From: Bacteroidia bacterium
GTDB taxonomy: Bacteria; Bacteroidota; Bacteroidia; Chitinophagales; UBA2359
DNA length: 64,000 nt
Reading direction: 5' to 3'
Assembly (NCBI GenBank): GCA_030427245.1
Contig: JAUHXA010000002.1
Span: 1 to 64,000, forward strand
Shown: positions 26,969-35,517 of the stretch, piece after piece
Numbering within the stretch: the first letter of the stretch is position 1
How the letters are laid out: each line of letters begins with the position of its first letter
The notes under the pieces: model-generated
Told to the model about the DNA's origin: nothing
Database searches by the model: none
What the model saw: only the letters and a program-made list of their open reading frames with translations
Made by a program: the position numbers and the translations under genes

Positions 26969-26976
26969 TATCTTTG
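26969..26976 (+). promoter_or_regulatory. Candidate rnr promoter -7 box (TATCTTTG)
   Basis: TATCTTTG matches the Bacteroidota -7 consensus exactly and lies about 120 bp before the rnr start codon. A convincing -33 TTTG is not seen at the usual distance. Confidence 0.4.
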
Positions 26977-27097
26977 TCATAGATGAAAGACGACTTACCA
27001 ACTGATAACCTGCCTTTTAACTCCAAGATGTGTCATTAACAATCTTTCATTACTGATTGAAAAACAATCATTTAACAAACAAAAAAATATTAAAAAA

Positions 27098-29359
27098 TTG
27101 AGTAAACCCAAAAGACCTAACAGAAGAGGCAATCAAAACAAGAAATCAAGCCCACTATCCAAAAAGATTTTAAAAACCTTTACAAACGACCACACCTTAT
27201 CCCTTACCTACGCCGCAATATGGCGAAAAATGGGCAAAAGCAAATTTGAGAAAGACGAGGTAATCGAAGAAACCAACAACCTCTGGAAGCGTGGTCAATT
27301 GAACAAAAGTGAAAAGGGCAACCGATTTAGCTTCAATGCGGATAAAAGAAAGTCTAACTCCAATGACAACCGTCGCAGTCGCAGCGGTCGAGGAAAAACC
27401 GAAAAAATAGAAGTAGAAGGCGTAGTCGACATGACGAGCAGCGGTTCTGCCTTCATCGTTTCGAGCCAATTAGAACGAGATGCTTATGTACCTGCAAGCC
27501 GCTTAAACAGAGCGATTGATGGTGATAGAGTGCGGGTGTCGGTCGAAGTACAGCGAAAACGTGGTAAACGACCTGAAGGAAAAGTATTGGAAATATTGGA
27601 GCGAAGTCAACAAGAGTTTGTAGGTATTATCAAACTCTCCAAAAAGTTTGCATTTTTTATTGCAGACAAAGCAAGCGTCAATTTTGACTTTTTCATTCCC
27701 CTTAGCAAAACCAACAATGCCAAAGATGGTGACAAGGTATTGATTCGAGTGACCGATTGGGCACCCGAACAAAAAAGCCCAAAAGCAGAAGTCATTGCAG
27801 TATTGGGTAAACCTGGCACCAACAATGTAGAAATGCAATCTATCTTGGTCGACAACGGCTTTAGATTGTCCTTTCCCAAAGAAGTATGGAAAGAAACCGA
27901 AGAATTGGAAACGGTTATTTCGTTGGATGAAATCAAAAAAAGACGAGATTTCCGAGAGATTCCCACCTTCACGATTGACCCACGAGATGCCAAAGATTTT
28001 GATGATGCTTTGAGCCTTCAAAAATTGGACAACGGTAATTGGGAAGTCGGAGTGCATATTGCAGATGTGGCACACTATGTGAAGCCTGGCTCTGCAATGG
28101 ACGAGGAAGCCTATAAGAGAGCGACTTCTGTTTATTTGGTGGATAGAGTGCTGCCCATGTTCCCCGAAAAATTGTCAAATTTGGTGTGTTCACTACGGCC
28201 ACATGAAGAAAAATTGTGTTTTTCGGCAGTATTTGAAATGACAGATGATGCCAAAATAGTAAATGAATGGTTCGGTCGCACGGTTATTTTTTCTGATAGA
28301 CGCTTCAATTACAGCGAGGCGCAAGAAGTGATAGAAACGAGAGAAGGTGATTTTGCGGAGGAAATGCACGTTCTGAATGAATTGGCGAAAAAACTACGGG
28401 CTGAACGAATGAAATCGGGTTCGATTAACTTTGGCAGTAAGGAAGTTAAATTCATCTTAGACGATGAAGGCAAACCAATTGACGTGTATATCAAAGAAAC
28501 AATGGAGTCGAATCTGTTGATTGAAGACTTCATGTTGCAGGCGAATCGCTCGGTGGCAAAGTTTGTCAATACAAAAAAATACGCCGACAAGAATGTACCT
28601 TTTGTCAATCGTGTACACGCTACACCCGATGAAGAAAAACTGGCAGAATTTAAAGATTTTGCCAAAGCCTTTGGATATGAAATGGAGTTTGATTCTATTG
28701 AAGAAATATCTCAATCTCTTAACAAACTCCTAAACGAAGTGCAAGGCAAACCCGAACAACACCTTTTTGAAACCTTGGCAGTTCGGACGATGGCAAAAGC
28801 GGCTTATTCGACCAAGAATATTGGTCACTACGGTTTGGCTTTTAAACATTACGGACATTTTACTTCTCCGATTCGTCGTTATCCCGATGTGATGGTTCAC
28901 CGAATTTTGGCGGAGCAATTGAAGGAAAATCCCCAACCGAAATTCAACATTCACGTTCTTGAAAAGAAGTGTGAACATGCTTCGGCAATGGAACGCAAGG
29001 CAGTGACTGCCGAGCGTGCTTCAACGAAATACAAACAGGTTGAATATATGAGTAGCCGTATTGGAGAGGTGTACGAAGGCGTGATTTCGGGCGTGGTGAA
29101 GTTTGGCTTTTTTGTGGAAATGAAAGAAAACATGTGCGAAGGTTTGGTGCATATCAATACTTTGGTGGACGACCATTACACTTTTGAGGATACACAACAT
29201 GCAATTGTTGGCTACAATAAAGGCAAAAAATACCAATTGGGTGGCGAAGTGAAAGTAGTCGTAGTGAAAGCGGATTTGGCTTCTCGCAAGATTGACCTGG
29301 AAGTGGTAACGGCTGCAAATGTAGGAAAAATCAAAGGCTTTGATGCTTTGGATTCTTAG
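27098..29359 (+). CDS. rnr: Ribonuclease R
   Basis: A 753-residue RNB-family 3'-5' exoribonuclease that degrades structured RNA. It uses a TTG start (27098), because the N-terminal basic stretch and winged-helix domain (LTYAAIWRKMGKSKFEKDEV) begin there. Seen in order: helix-turn-helix domain (20-80), two cold-shock OB domains (about 105-235, with GSAFIVSSQLERDAYVPASR), the RNB catalytic domain with DPRDAKDFDDA at 294-304 that binds the two Mg ions, and a C-terminal S1 domain (GEVYEGVISGVVKFGFFVEM). The S1 domain ends without the usual long basic tail. It is monocistronic and converges with the ABC ATPase gene downstream. Confidence 0.95.
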   Translation: MSKPKRPNRRGNQNKKSSPLSKKILKTFTNDHTLSLTYAAIWRKMGKSKFEKDEVIEETNNLWKRGQLNKSEKGNRFSFNADKRKSNSNDNRRSRSGRGKTEKIEVEGVVDMTSSGSAFIVSSQLERDAYVPASRLNRAIDGDRVRVSVEVQRKRGKRPEGKVLEILERSQQEFVGIIKLSKKFAFFIADKASVNFDFFIPLSKTNNAKDGDKVLIRVTDWAPEQKSPKAEVIAVLGKPGTNNVEMQSILVDNGFRLSFPKEVWKETEELETVISLDEIKKRRDFREIPTFTIDPRDAKDFDDALSLQKLDNGNWEVGVHIADVAHYVKPGSAMDEEAYKRATSVYLVDRVLPMFPEKLSNLVCSLRPHEEKLCFSAVFEMTDDAKIVNEWFGRTVIFSDRRFNYSEAQEVIETREGDFAEEMHVLNELAKKLRAERMKSGSINFGSKEVKFILDDEGKPIDVYIKETMESNLLIEDFMLQANRSVAKFVNTKKYADKNVPFVNRVHATPDEEKLAEFKDFAKAFGYEMEFDSIEEISQSLNKLLNEVQGKPEQHLFETLAVRTMAKAAYSTKNIGHYGLAFKHYGHFTSPIRRYPDVMVHRILAEQLKENPQPKFNIHVLEKKCEHASAMERKAVTAERASTKYKQVEYMSSRIGEVYEGVISGVVKFGFFVEMKENMCEGLVHINTLVDDHYTFEDTQHAIVGYNKGKKYQLGGEVKVVVVKADLASRKIDLEVVTAANVGKIKGFDALDS

Positions 29360-29436
29360 TAAGATTTGAGCCCATTGGCTGATGATTGTCAGTAGGTTTG
29401 AAGACCATCTTTTCACCCTTCACATCGTACCTACTG

Positions 29437-30333
29437 TCAATTTTGATTCACCTGATTGATAAATATTTCGTTCAACGAAGGCAAAATTTCTTGAAAAGAA
29501 TCAATTTTGGTTTCGTTGTCAATGAAATATCGAAGTACATCATTGGAGTGAAAACCTTCGTTGAGACTGATTTCGAGTTGATGATCGGATTGCTGTAATA
29601 CGTTGAAGATGGGAGTATCCAATGCTGGTGGTTCCCCCACATAGTGCAAGCTGAATTTGTTCTCTTTGAAGCGGTGTTTGAGGTTTTTCACCTCTCCCTC
29701 CAAGATAATTTGACCTTTGTTGATGAGTGCTATGTTCTCACAAATTTCCTCGACTTGCTCCATTCTATGTGTCGAAAAAATAATGCTTTTTCCCTTTTGC
29801 TTCAATTCAAAAATCTCGTCTTTGATGAGGTTGGTGTTGATGGGATCCAAACCCGAAAAAGGCTCATCCAAAATAATCAAACTGGGATTGTGAACAATCG
29901 TAGCAATGAACTGAATTTTTTGCTGCATTCCTTTAGACAATTCATCCACAATCTTGTCCCACCAATCTTCAATGCCAAACTTTTGTAGCCAATGGTCAAT
30001 TTGTTTTTTTGCCTCTTGCTTGCTGAGGTTTTTTAGCTGTGCCAGATACATCAACTGCTCCCCCACTTTCATCTTCTTATACAAGCCCCGTTCTTCGGGC
30101 ATATAACCAATGTACATATTTCGTTCCTTATTGGAAATGTTTTTGAGGTCGATTGTTCCCGAATCTTGTACAAGAATCTGGGTAATCATTCGAATCAAGG
30201 TTGTCTTACCTGCGCCATTGGGACCCAACAAACCAAAAATGGTGTTTTCGGGAACGGTTAAATTGACATGATTGACGGCCGTTGTTTTCTCGTAAACTTT
30301 GGTGAGGTCTTGTATTGTTAAGATATTATTCAT
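29437..30333 (-). CDS. ABC transporter ATP-binding protein (NatA-like, with DUF4162 tail)
   Basis: Start at the ATG 30331-30333 gives 298 residues beginning MNNILTIQDLTKVYE; the frame extends to 30390 but the extra residues are not family-like. Walker A GLLGPNGAGKTT, Q-loop TQILVQDSG/GYMPEERG, signature ELSKGMQQKIQ, Walker B LIILDEPFSG and the H-loop IIFSTHRMEQ are all present in the first 215 residues, followed by a DUF4162-type domain. This class energises ABC-2 permeases for Na+ or drug export. No permease gene is adjacent on either side, so its partner is elsewhere or lost. The Bacteroidota gliding ATPase GldA is a distant possibility but lacks this tail. Confidence 0.88.
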   Translation of the reverse strand: MNNILTIQDLTKVYEKTTAVNHVNLTVPENTIFGLLGPNGAGKTTLIRMITQILVQDSGTIDLKNISNKERNMYIGYMPEERGLYKKMKVGEQLMYLAQLKNLSKQEAKKQIDHWLQKFGIEDWWDKIVDELSKGMQQKIQFIATIVHNPSLIILDEPFSGLDPINTNLIKDEIFELKQKGKSIIFSTHRMEQVEEICENIALINKGQIILEGEVKNLKHRFKENKFSLHYVGEPPALDTPIFNVLQQSDHQLEISLNEGFHSNDVLRYFIDNETKIDSFQEILPSLNEIFINQVNQN

Positions 30334-30430
30334 TGAGTCTTCGGTTTGGATGATTTGTTGGATAAGGACTGCGAGTCGCTTATTTACCAATTATTTAGGT
30401 TAGTTTTCATCCGATGATGATAAATACACG

Positions 30431-30618
30431 GTTACTATTCAGCAAGCCTTGAGGTGACATCTTTTCAATACCTAAAATAGTTAATTATCAATAATGTTTC
30501 GAGAAAAGGTGTAATCTCAAGGCGACAACATCAAGATTACACCTTTTTCTAATAGCCTGAATAATAGCAATTTACTTCAAAAACTGAAAAAGATGTCACC
30601 TTGATGCTGAATAGTAAC
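30431..30618. mobile_element. 188-bp nested inverted-repeat element
   Basis: GTTACTATTCAGCA at 30431-30444 and its complement ending at 30618 form terminal repeats that continue, with a short gap, through AAGGTGACATCTTTT-like arms on each side. Inside is a second perfect 14-bp pair, AAAAGGTGTAATCT at 30504-30517 with AGATTACACCTTTT at 30534-30547. An internal GCTATTATTCAGGC-like copy of the end lies at about 30554-30567 (complement strand). No exact target duplication is visible, and no coding frame. Confidence 0.6.
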
Positions 30619-30947
30619 AATATACAGTGAAATTTTGCTTAAAAGTAAGTAAAAAAATCAAAAAGCCTTCAAAGGTTTTAAATTGCTTTTTTGTTGATTC
30701 TATGTATCATGCAAGTTTCAACTTTTTTGGTGGTGATTTATTTTGCTTTCAAGCTCCAATAGCGTCAAAAGAAATTGATTTTCATTCAGTCTTGTCTATC
30801 CTAAATATTCTATTTTTTTTGTGCCAGAATCTTCGGTAAATCATACAGGAAAGGAACTTATTTTTGATCTGATTTGTATGAAAAGGAATATGAAAACACA
30901 TACTTTTGAGTGATGATTTGAGTATTATAAGAATGGTATTTTGAAGT
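30619..30947. other. Intergenic stretch without a recognised gene
   Basis: Between the inverted-repeat element and the glyS terminator. A 70-codon open frame at 30627-30839 on the plus strand is Phe/Cys/Lys-rich and has no family or upstream signals; I consider it chance. Nothing else is seen. Confidence 0.5.
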
Positions 30948-30986
30948 AAAAATCCCTCCACAACAAACAGTTATGGAGGGATTTTT
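30948..30986. terminator. Bidirectional terminator after glyS
   Basis: AAAAATCCCTCCA (30948-30960) pairs with TGGAGGGATTTTT (30974-30986); both strands end in a T-run after the 13-bp stem. It lies 55 bp past the glyS stop codon. Confidence 0.88.
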
Positions 30987-31040
30987 ATTTTAATTATAAT
31001 ATTGAAGGCAAAAGGTCAGGCCATAAAATCAGGCCCCAAC

Positions 31041-32600
31041 CTACCCTTTAATCAAAGTTCTAAAGTCTAATTTTCCTGCAATGTGTCCTTCAATTGCATC
31101 AATCGGAATCCGAACCTGCTCCAAGGTATCACGATCACGAACTGTCACCTCACCATCCTCCAAAGTCTCAAAATCAACTGTCACACAGAAAGGCGTACCG
31201 ATGGCATCTTGACGACGATAGCGGCGACCAATCGAATCTTTCTCATCGTATTGGCACTGTGTCACCCACTTCAATCGGTTGAAAATTTCTCGTGCTTTGT
31301 CCGCCAAAACCTCTTTTTTGACCAAAGGTAAAACCGCAACTTTCACAGGAGCCAATACAGGAGGAATTTTCATTACTATTCGAGTTGCCATATTTCCTTT
31401 GGCATCGGGAACTTCCTCTTCTTGAAGGGCATGACTCACAACTGCAAAGAAAGTTCTGTCCACACCAATCGAAGTTTCGACTACATACGGCACATAACTT
31501 TCACCCAAGTCAGAATCAAAATATTGCATCTTGCGGCCAGACAGTTCTTGGTGATTGCCGAGGTCAAAATCGGTGCGGGAGTGAATACCTTCGATTTCTT
31601 TGAAGCCAAACGGAAATTCAAATTCGATGTCCAAAGCAGCATTTGCATAATGCGCCAACTTATCGTGGTCGTGATATTGTAGTTTTTCGGCAGGAAAAAG
31701 GCTTTTGTGCCAGTTCATGCGAAATTCTTTCCAATAGTGATACCATTCCATTTCGGTGCCTGGCTGCACGAAAAATTGCATTTCCATCTGTTCAAATTCA
31801 CGCATACGGAAAATGAATTGACGGGCTACGATTTCGTTTCTGAAAGCCTTACCAATCTGCGCAATACCAAATGGTATTTTTTGGCGGGTTGTTTTTTGGA
31901 CATTCAAGAAATTCACAAAAATGCCTTGTGCCGTTTCGGGACGAAGATAGACCTTATTGGAGTTGTCGCCACCTTCGCTGGAAGTCGCTCCAAATTGAGT
32001 CGAAAACATCAAGTTGAATTGACGTACATCCGTCCAATTGCGAGAACCGCCTTCTGGGTCAGCGATTTGACACTCTTCAATGAGTGTTTTGAGTTCCCCT
32101 AAATCTTCCGAACTCAAAGCTTTCACAAACTTTTGGTGTATCGCATCTCGCTCTTCTTGTCGCTTCAATACCCGTGCATTGGTCGCACGAAATTGGGCTT
32201 CATCGAAAGAATCTCCAAAGCGTTTTTTGGCTTTTTCAACGTCCTTGTCGTTTTTTGCGTCAATTTTTGCCAAATGCTCTTCTATCAAGACATCCGCCCG
32301 ATAGCGCTTTTTGGAGTCTTTATTGTCAATCATTGGGTCGCTAAAAGCGTCAACGTGTCCCGAAGCTTTCCAAATCAAGGGGTGCATGAAAATGGCAGAG
32401 TCCAAACCCACAATGTTTTCGTGCATTTGTACCATGGCTTTCCACCAATATTCCTTGATGTTGTTTTTTAGCTCTACACCATAGGGACCATAATCATAAA
32501 CGGCACTCAAGCCGTCATATACCTCACTTGAAGGAAATACATAGCCATACTCTTTGCAGTGGGCTATCAGTTTTTTGAAGTCGTCTGTTGAATTTTTCAT
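31041..32600 (-). CDS. glyS: Glycyl-tRNA synthetase, alpha2 (eukaryote/Gram-positive-like) type
   Basis: 519 residues of a class II synthetase that charges tRNA-Gly. The start region KLIAHCKEYGYVFPSSEVYDG, motif 1 FNLMFSTQFGA/LRPETAQGIFVNFLN, motif 2 FRNEIVARQFIFRMREFEQMEMQFF and motif 3 VVETSIGVDRTFFAVV are visible, followed by the anticodon-binding domain (VLPLVKKEVLADKAREIF to the end, with DAIGTPFCVTVDFETL). It is the single-chain form, so no separate alpha and beta genes are expected. Its leader is very short if the -7 box at 32609-32616 is used, and it ends in a strong terminator. Confidence 0.96.
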   Translation of the reverse strand: MKNSTDDFKKLIAHCKEYGYVFPSSEVYDGLSAVYDYGPYGVELKNNIKEYWWKAMVQMHENIVGLDSAIFMHPLIWKASGHVDAFSDPMIDNKDSKKRYRADVLIEEHLAKIDAKNDKDVEKAKKRFGDSFDEAQFRATNARVLKRQEERDAIHQKFVKALSSEDLGELKTLIEECQIADPEGGSRNWTDVRQFNLMFSTQFGATSSEGGDNSNKVYLRPETAQGIFVNFLNVQKTTRQKIPFGIAQIGKAFRNEIVARQFIFRMREFEQMEMQFFVQPGTEMEWYHYWKEFRMNWHKSLFPAEKLQYHDHDKLAHYANAALDIEFEFPFGFKEIEGIHSRTDFDLGNHQELSGRKMQYFDSDLGESYVPYVVETSIGVDRTFFAVVSHALQEEEVPDAKGNMATRIVMKIPPVLAPVKVAVLPLVKKEVLADKAREIFNRLKWVTQCQYDEKDSIGRRYRRQDAIGTPFCVTVDFETLEDGEVTVRDRDTLEQVRIPIDAIEGHIAGKLDFRTLIKG

Positions 32601-32608
32601 ATTGGGCG

Positions 32609-32616
32609 CAAAGATA
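32609..32616 (-). promoter_or_regulatory. Candidate glyS promoter -7 box (TATCTTTG)
   Basis: On the minus strand this reads TATCTTTG, an exact match to TAnnTTTG, only 9 bp before the glyS ATG, implying a nearly leaderless mRNA. The -33 region would fall at the edge of the tandem repeats upstream. Confidence 0.45.
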
Positions 32617-32623
32617 AAATCTT

Positions 32624-32805
32624 TAGATTGGATTCTTATAGATTCTTGTGGATTCTTTTGGTGCGGTTGATTCTTAGTGGACGCTGTGGATGCTGTGGAT
32701 GCTTGGTGGATACTTGGTGGATACTATGGATGCTTGGTGGATACTATGGATGCTTGGTGGACGCTGTGGATGCTGTGGATGCTGTGGATGCTGTGGATGC
32801 TTAGT
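32624..32805. repeat. Imperfect tandem repeat of 9-12 bp units
   Basis: The stretch begins with three TTCTT(G/A)TGGA-type units and continues as about 14 units of TGGATGCTG, TGGATGCTTGG and TGGATACTATGG. Units of identical type are clustered, for example four TGGATGCTG in a row at 32766-32801, which suggests replication slippage. There is no open reading frame through it. It lies directly upstream of the glyS promoter box. Confidence 0.85.
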
Positions 32806-33030
32806 TAGTAACCAGTGAAATCTTGCGTTTTTTTGGCAAGACTTTGAAACCTGACCCCTCGAACCTGACCTGACACCTAACTCCTATCTACGCCAGGTTA
32901 GAGGATACTGTGTTTTGATAGCATTTTGGAAGTATTCAATGTATATTTTCCCAAGCCTTGTTTACAAATTTTCGATATAAGCCATTAACAGATATACAAC
33001 ACAACGTTCATCACTAAAAACCACAAGACT

Positions 33031-33231
33031 ATGCAAACTTTCAAGACATTTTTTTCTCAGATATTCCAATTCTTCGCACCCGAAAACACAATTGCAGCGG
33101 CTGAAAATCAGAGTAATGTAATTGAGCCTAAATTAGAAAGATACCCTTCTAATACCATTGAAGGAGGTTTTTTTGAAGAATTGCCTCCGATGGAATATTA
33201 TATTTTGAGTGCGCACTTTTTCATGCCTTAA
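33031..33231 (+). CDS. Small hypothetical protein (66 residues)
   Basis: The ORF encodes an amphipathic N-terminus (MQTFKTFFSQIFQFFAPE), an Ala/Asn/Glu-rich linker and a C-terminus EELPPMEYYILSAHFFMP. It has protein-like codon composition and its own upstream region, but no family is recognised. Its stop codon overlaps that of the convergent histidine kinase gene (33228). It could be a small membrane-surface peptide. Confidence 0.45.
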   Translation: MQTFKTFFSQIFQFFAPENTIAAAENQSNVIEPKLERYPSNTIEGGFFEELPPMEYYILSAHFFMP

Positions 33232-35315
33232 CTGATAGGTACGCCAACTGTTGCTTTTTGAAGCGTGAAGTAAAAAGTCGTTCCAACATCTGGAGTTGAT
33301 TCTACCCAAATTTTCTGCCCATACTGTTCTACAATCTTTTTGCAGGTAGCCAAGCCCAGACCAGAGCCTTCGTATTCAGACTGCGTATGCAACCTTTTGA
33401 AGGGGTCAAATATTTTTGATAGGTTGTCATCCTCCATGCCAATTCCGTTGTCATGAATCGCAATAATAGATTGTATCTCAGTTGACTGAACTGAAATACG
33501 GATATGTGGTTGGCTATCTGGCTTTTGATACTTGATGCCGTTGGCAATGATGTTTTGAAAAAGCTGAATCATAGGGGTGAAATGTGCCTCGATTTTTGGG
33601 AGGTTTTTGGATTCAATCTGTGCATTTGTTTCTTCAATTTGCAAACGTAAATTGGCTTTGGTAACACTCAAAACTCTGTTTAAATCTACAATTTCTAAGC
33701 TGCGGTCTATCCCAATATCAGCACGAGCAAATACTATCAAATCTTCCAGCAAATTCTCCATTCTGAGAGATGCATCTTTAATGAGTTGGAGGATTTCTTT
33801 ACCTTCTAAGTCATTTCTAAGATTCATTTCTAAGAGTCCACTCAAGCCTGTAATGTTTCGTAGGGGGGCCTTCAAATCGTGGGAAGCAATTCGGGTAAAA
33901 TGATTGAGTGCTTGGTTCTTTTCTCCCAGTTGTTCTGCTAATTTAGAAAGTTGATTGTTTTGTTTTTCCAATGTGTGACTCTGTTCAGAAATGGCTTTGT
34001 TCTGGGCTTCAATTTTCTCTTTTTGCTGCTTCAATAGGTAGTAGGCTTTCTCGATTTTTTTCTGCCCTCTAAACAGTACATAAGCCAACAACAATACCAA
34101 GCCAATTCCGCCCATCAAGGCATAATTCTGAACCATTTTTCTGTTTAGATTGGCTTCCAACAATTTGTTTTCACCTTCTTTTTGCTGGATTTCAAAGCTC
34201 GTTTGGAGATCTTTGATGGCTTCTAATTTTTGTTTATTGTAAAGACTGTCTTTGTATTCCAAGTTGCTATTTTGTGCCTCCAATGCTTTTTTGTAGTTGC
34301 CTTGAGTGGCGTATATGAGGCTCAAAATTTGGTACGTTTTGGTGATAAAAGGCAAAGTCCCAATATCTTTTGACAACTTCAAACCCTCTTCTGCATACTT
34401 TAGAGCTTCATCGTATTTTCCTGTTGAAGCATAAATCTCAGACAAGTGTACCAATACTTCTGCTATATTGAATTGTGCGTTTAATTTTTTAAAAACTTCA
34501 TACGCAGCTAAAAAATTCTTTGTCGCACATTCCTTTTGTATTTCGTCATTGCAGACTTGTGCAATGCCCAAATAACCAAATCCTACTCCCATTAAATCCC
34601 CAATTTTTTCTGAAATATTTTTTGCTTTTATGTAGTAAACCATTGCAGTAGAATCGTCTTTTTCATATTGGTAAATGGTCGCAATATTGTTGTATTGAAA
34701 TGACATTCTGAGCGAATCATTGTTTTTTTCTGCAATTTGAAGGGACTTATTGAAGTAGATGAGAGATTTGGAATAATTGCTTTGTTTTGCATGAATAACC
34801 GCTACATTGTTATAACAAGAACTAAGTCCTTTATCGTCCACAATTTTTTCAAAAACTCGCAAGCTTCTTAGGTGAAAATCCAATGCTAAAGTATCATTTC
34901 CACGCTGTTGGTAAACAGCTCCGAGATAGTTCAAGGAACGAGCAATTCCTTGTAGATTGTCTATTTCTTTGGACAGATCATACGACATCTGTAAGTATTC
35001 CAATGCCAATCCAAAATCAGACAAAACCAAATTTCCTACTCCCAAATTGTAGTAAGCAGTTGCAATCCCTAACTCATATTTGAGTTCTTTCGCCATTTTG
35101 AGCGCAGCAGTGCTTTTTTCGATAGATATTTTGGTATCGTTGTACCAATAAGCCTCTGAAAGCTGGTTAAGAATATCCACTTTCTCTTCAGGTTCTTCGA
35201 CCTGAGCCAATGCTTGACTAAGGCTGTCAACCTCCTGATTTTGTGCGTTTAGTGTGTCGAGACTAGTAATAAATGTTATACAAAATAAGACAATATATAT
35301 TGCATGGGTTTTCAT
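33228..35315 (-). CDS. TPR-containing sensor histidine kinase
   Basis: 695 residues: signal peptide (1-24), a periplasmic array of about seven TPR units (residues 45-355), one transmembrane segment (397-415), a coiled coil (420-470), and a HisKA/HATPase kinase core. The phospho-acceptor is His479 in IASHDLKAPL; the N box FQNIIANGIKY (586-596), G1 HDNGIGMEDD (621-630) and G2 GSGLGLATCKK (650-660) are intact. This is the architecture of Bacteroidota TPR kinases that monitor periplasmic or surface protein state. There is no receiver domain and no response-regulator gene beside it, so its partner is elsewhere. Confidence 0.95.
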   Translation of the reverse strand: MKTHAIYIVLFCITFITSLDTLNAQNQEVDSLSQALAQVEEPEEKVDILNQLSEAYWYNDTKISIEKSTAALKMAKELKYELGIATAYYNLGVGNLVLSDFGLALEYLQMSYDLSKEIDNLQGIARSLNYLGAVYQQRGNDTLALDFHLRSLRVFEKIVDDKGLSSCYNNVAVIHAKQSNYSKSLIYFNKSLQIAEKNNDSLRMSFQYNNIATIYQYEKDDSTAMVYYIKAKNISEKIGDLMGVGFGYLGIAQVCNDEIQKECATKNFLAAYEVFKKLNAQFNIAEVLVHLSEIYASTGKYDEALKYAEEGLKLSKDIGTLPFITKTYQILSLIYATQGNYKKALEAQNSNLEYKDSLYNKQKLEAIKDLQTSFEIQQKEGENKLLEANLNRKMVQNYALMGGIGLVLLLAYVLFRGQKKIEKAYYLLKQQKEKIEAQNKAISEQSHTLEKQNNQLSKLAEQLGEKNQALNHFTRIASHDLKAPLRNITGLSGLLEMNLRNDLEGKEILQLIKDASLRMENLLEDLIVFARADIGIDRSLEIVDLNRVLSVTKANLRLQIEETNAQIESKNLPKIEAHFTPMIQLFQNIIANGIKYQKPDSQPHIRISVQSTEIQSIIAIHDNGIGMEDDNLSKIFDPFKRLHTQSEYEGSGLGLATCKKIVEQYGQKIWVESTPDVGTTFYFTLQKATVGVPIS

Positions 35316-35486
35316 CTTGTGCCATTTGGGAAAGTTGTGAGTTAATGTTACCTATACCGCATAAAAGATGCCAATTTACAAACAGAACTTATTGGAGAAA
35401 ACAAACGTTGAGTAGGGGTGATTTTCCCTTGTCTAAAAGATAGGTAGAGGGCGAAAATAAAATTCGCATTGGACTTAGTTTTTCGT

Positions 35487-35494
35487 TATCTTTG
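35487..35494 (+). promoter_or_regulatory. Candidate -7 box (TATCTTTG)
   Basis: TATCTTTG followed by TAATATAAC lies 23 bp before the start of the TPR gene at 35518. The -33 element is not obvious. Confidence 0.4.
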
Positions 35495-35517
35495 TAATAT
35501 AACACAATATATATTTT

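Noticed and set aside
30431-30618. Target-site duplication flanking the 188-bp element
   Set aside because: The flanks AAATACACG and AATATACAG are only loosely similar, so no duplication is claimed.
30627-30839. 70-codon open frame after the inverted-repeat element
   Set aside because: Low-complexity Phe/Lys/Cys composition and no promoter or family support; not listed as a gene.
32624-32805. CRISPR array
   Set aside because: Units are 9-12 bp and directly adjacent, with no spacers; it is a minisatellite.
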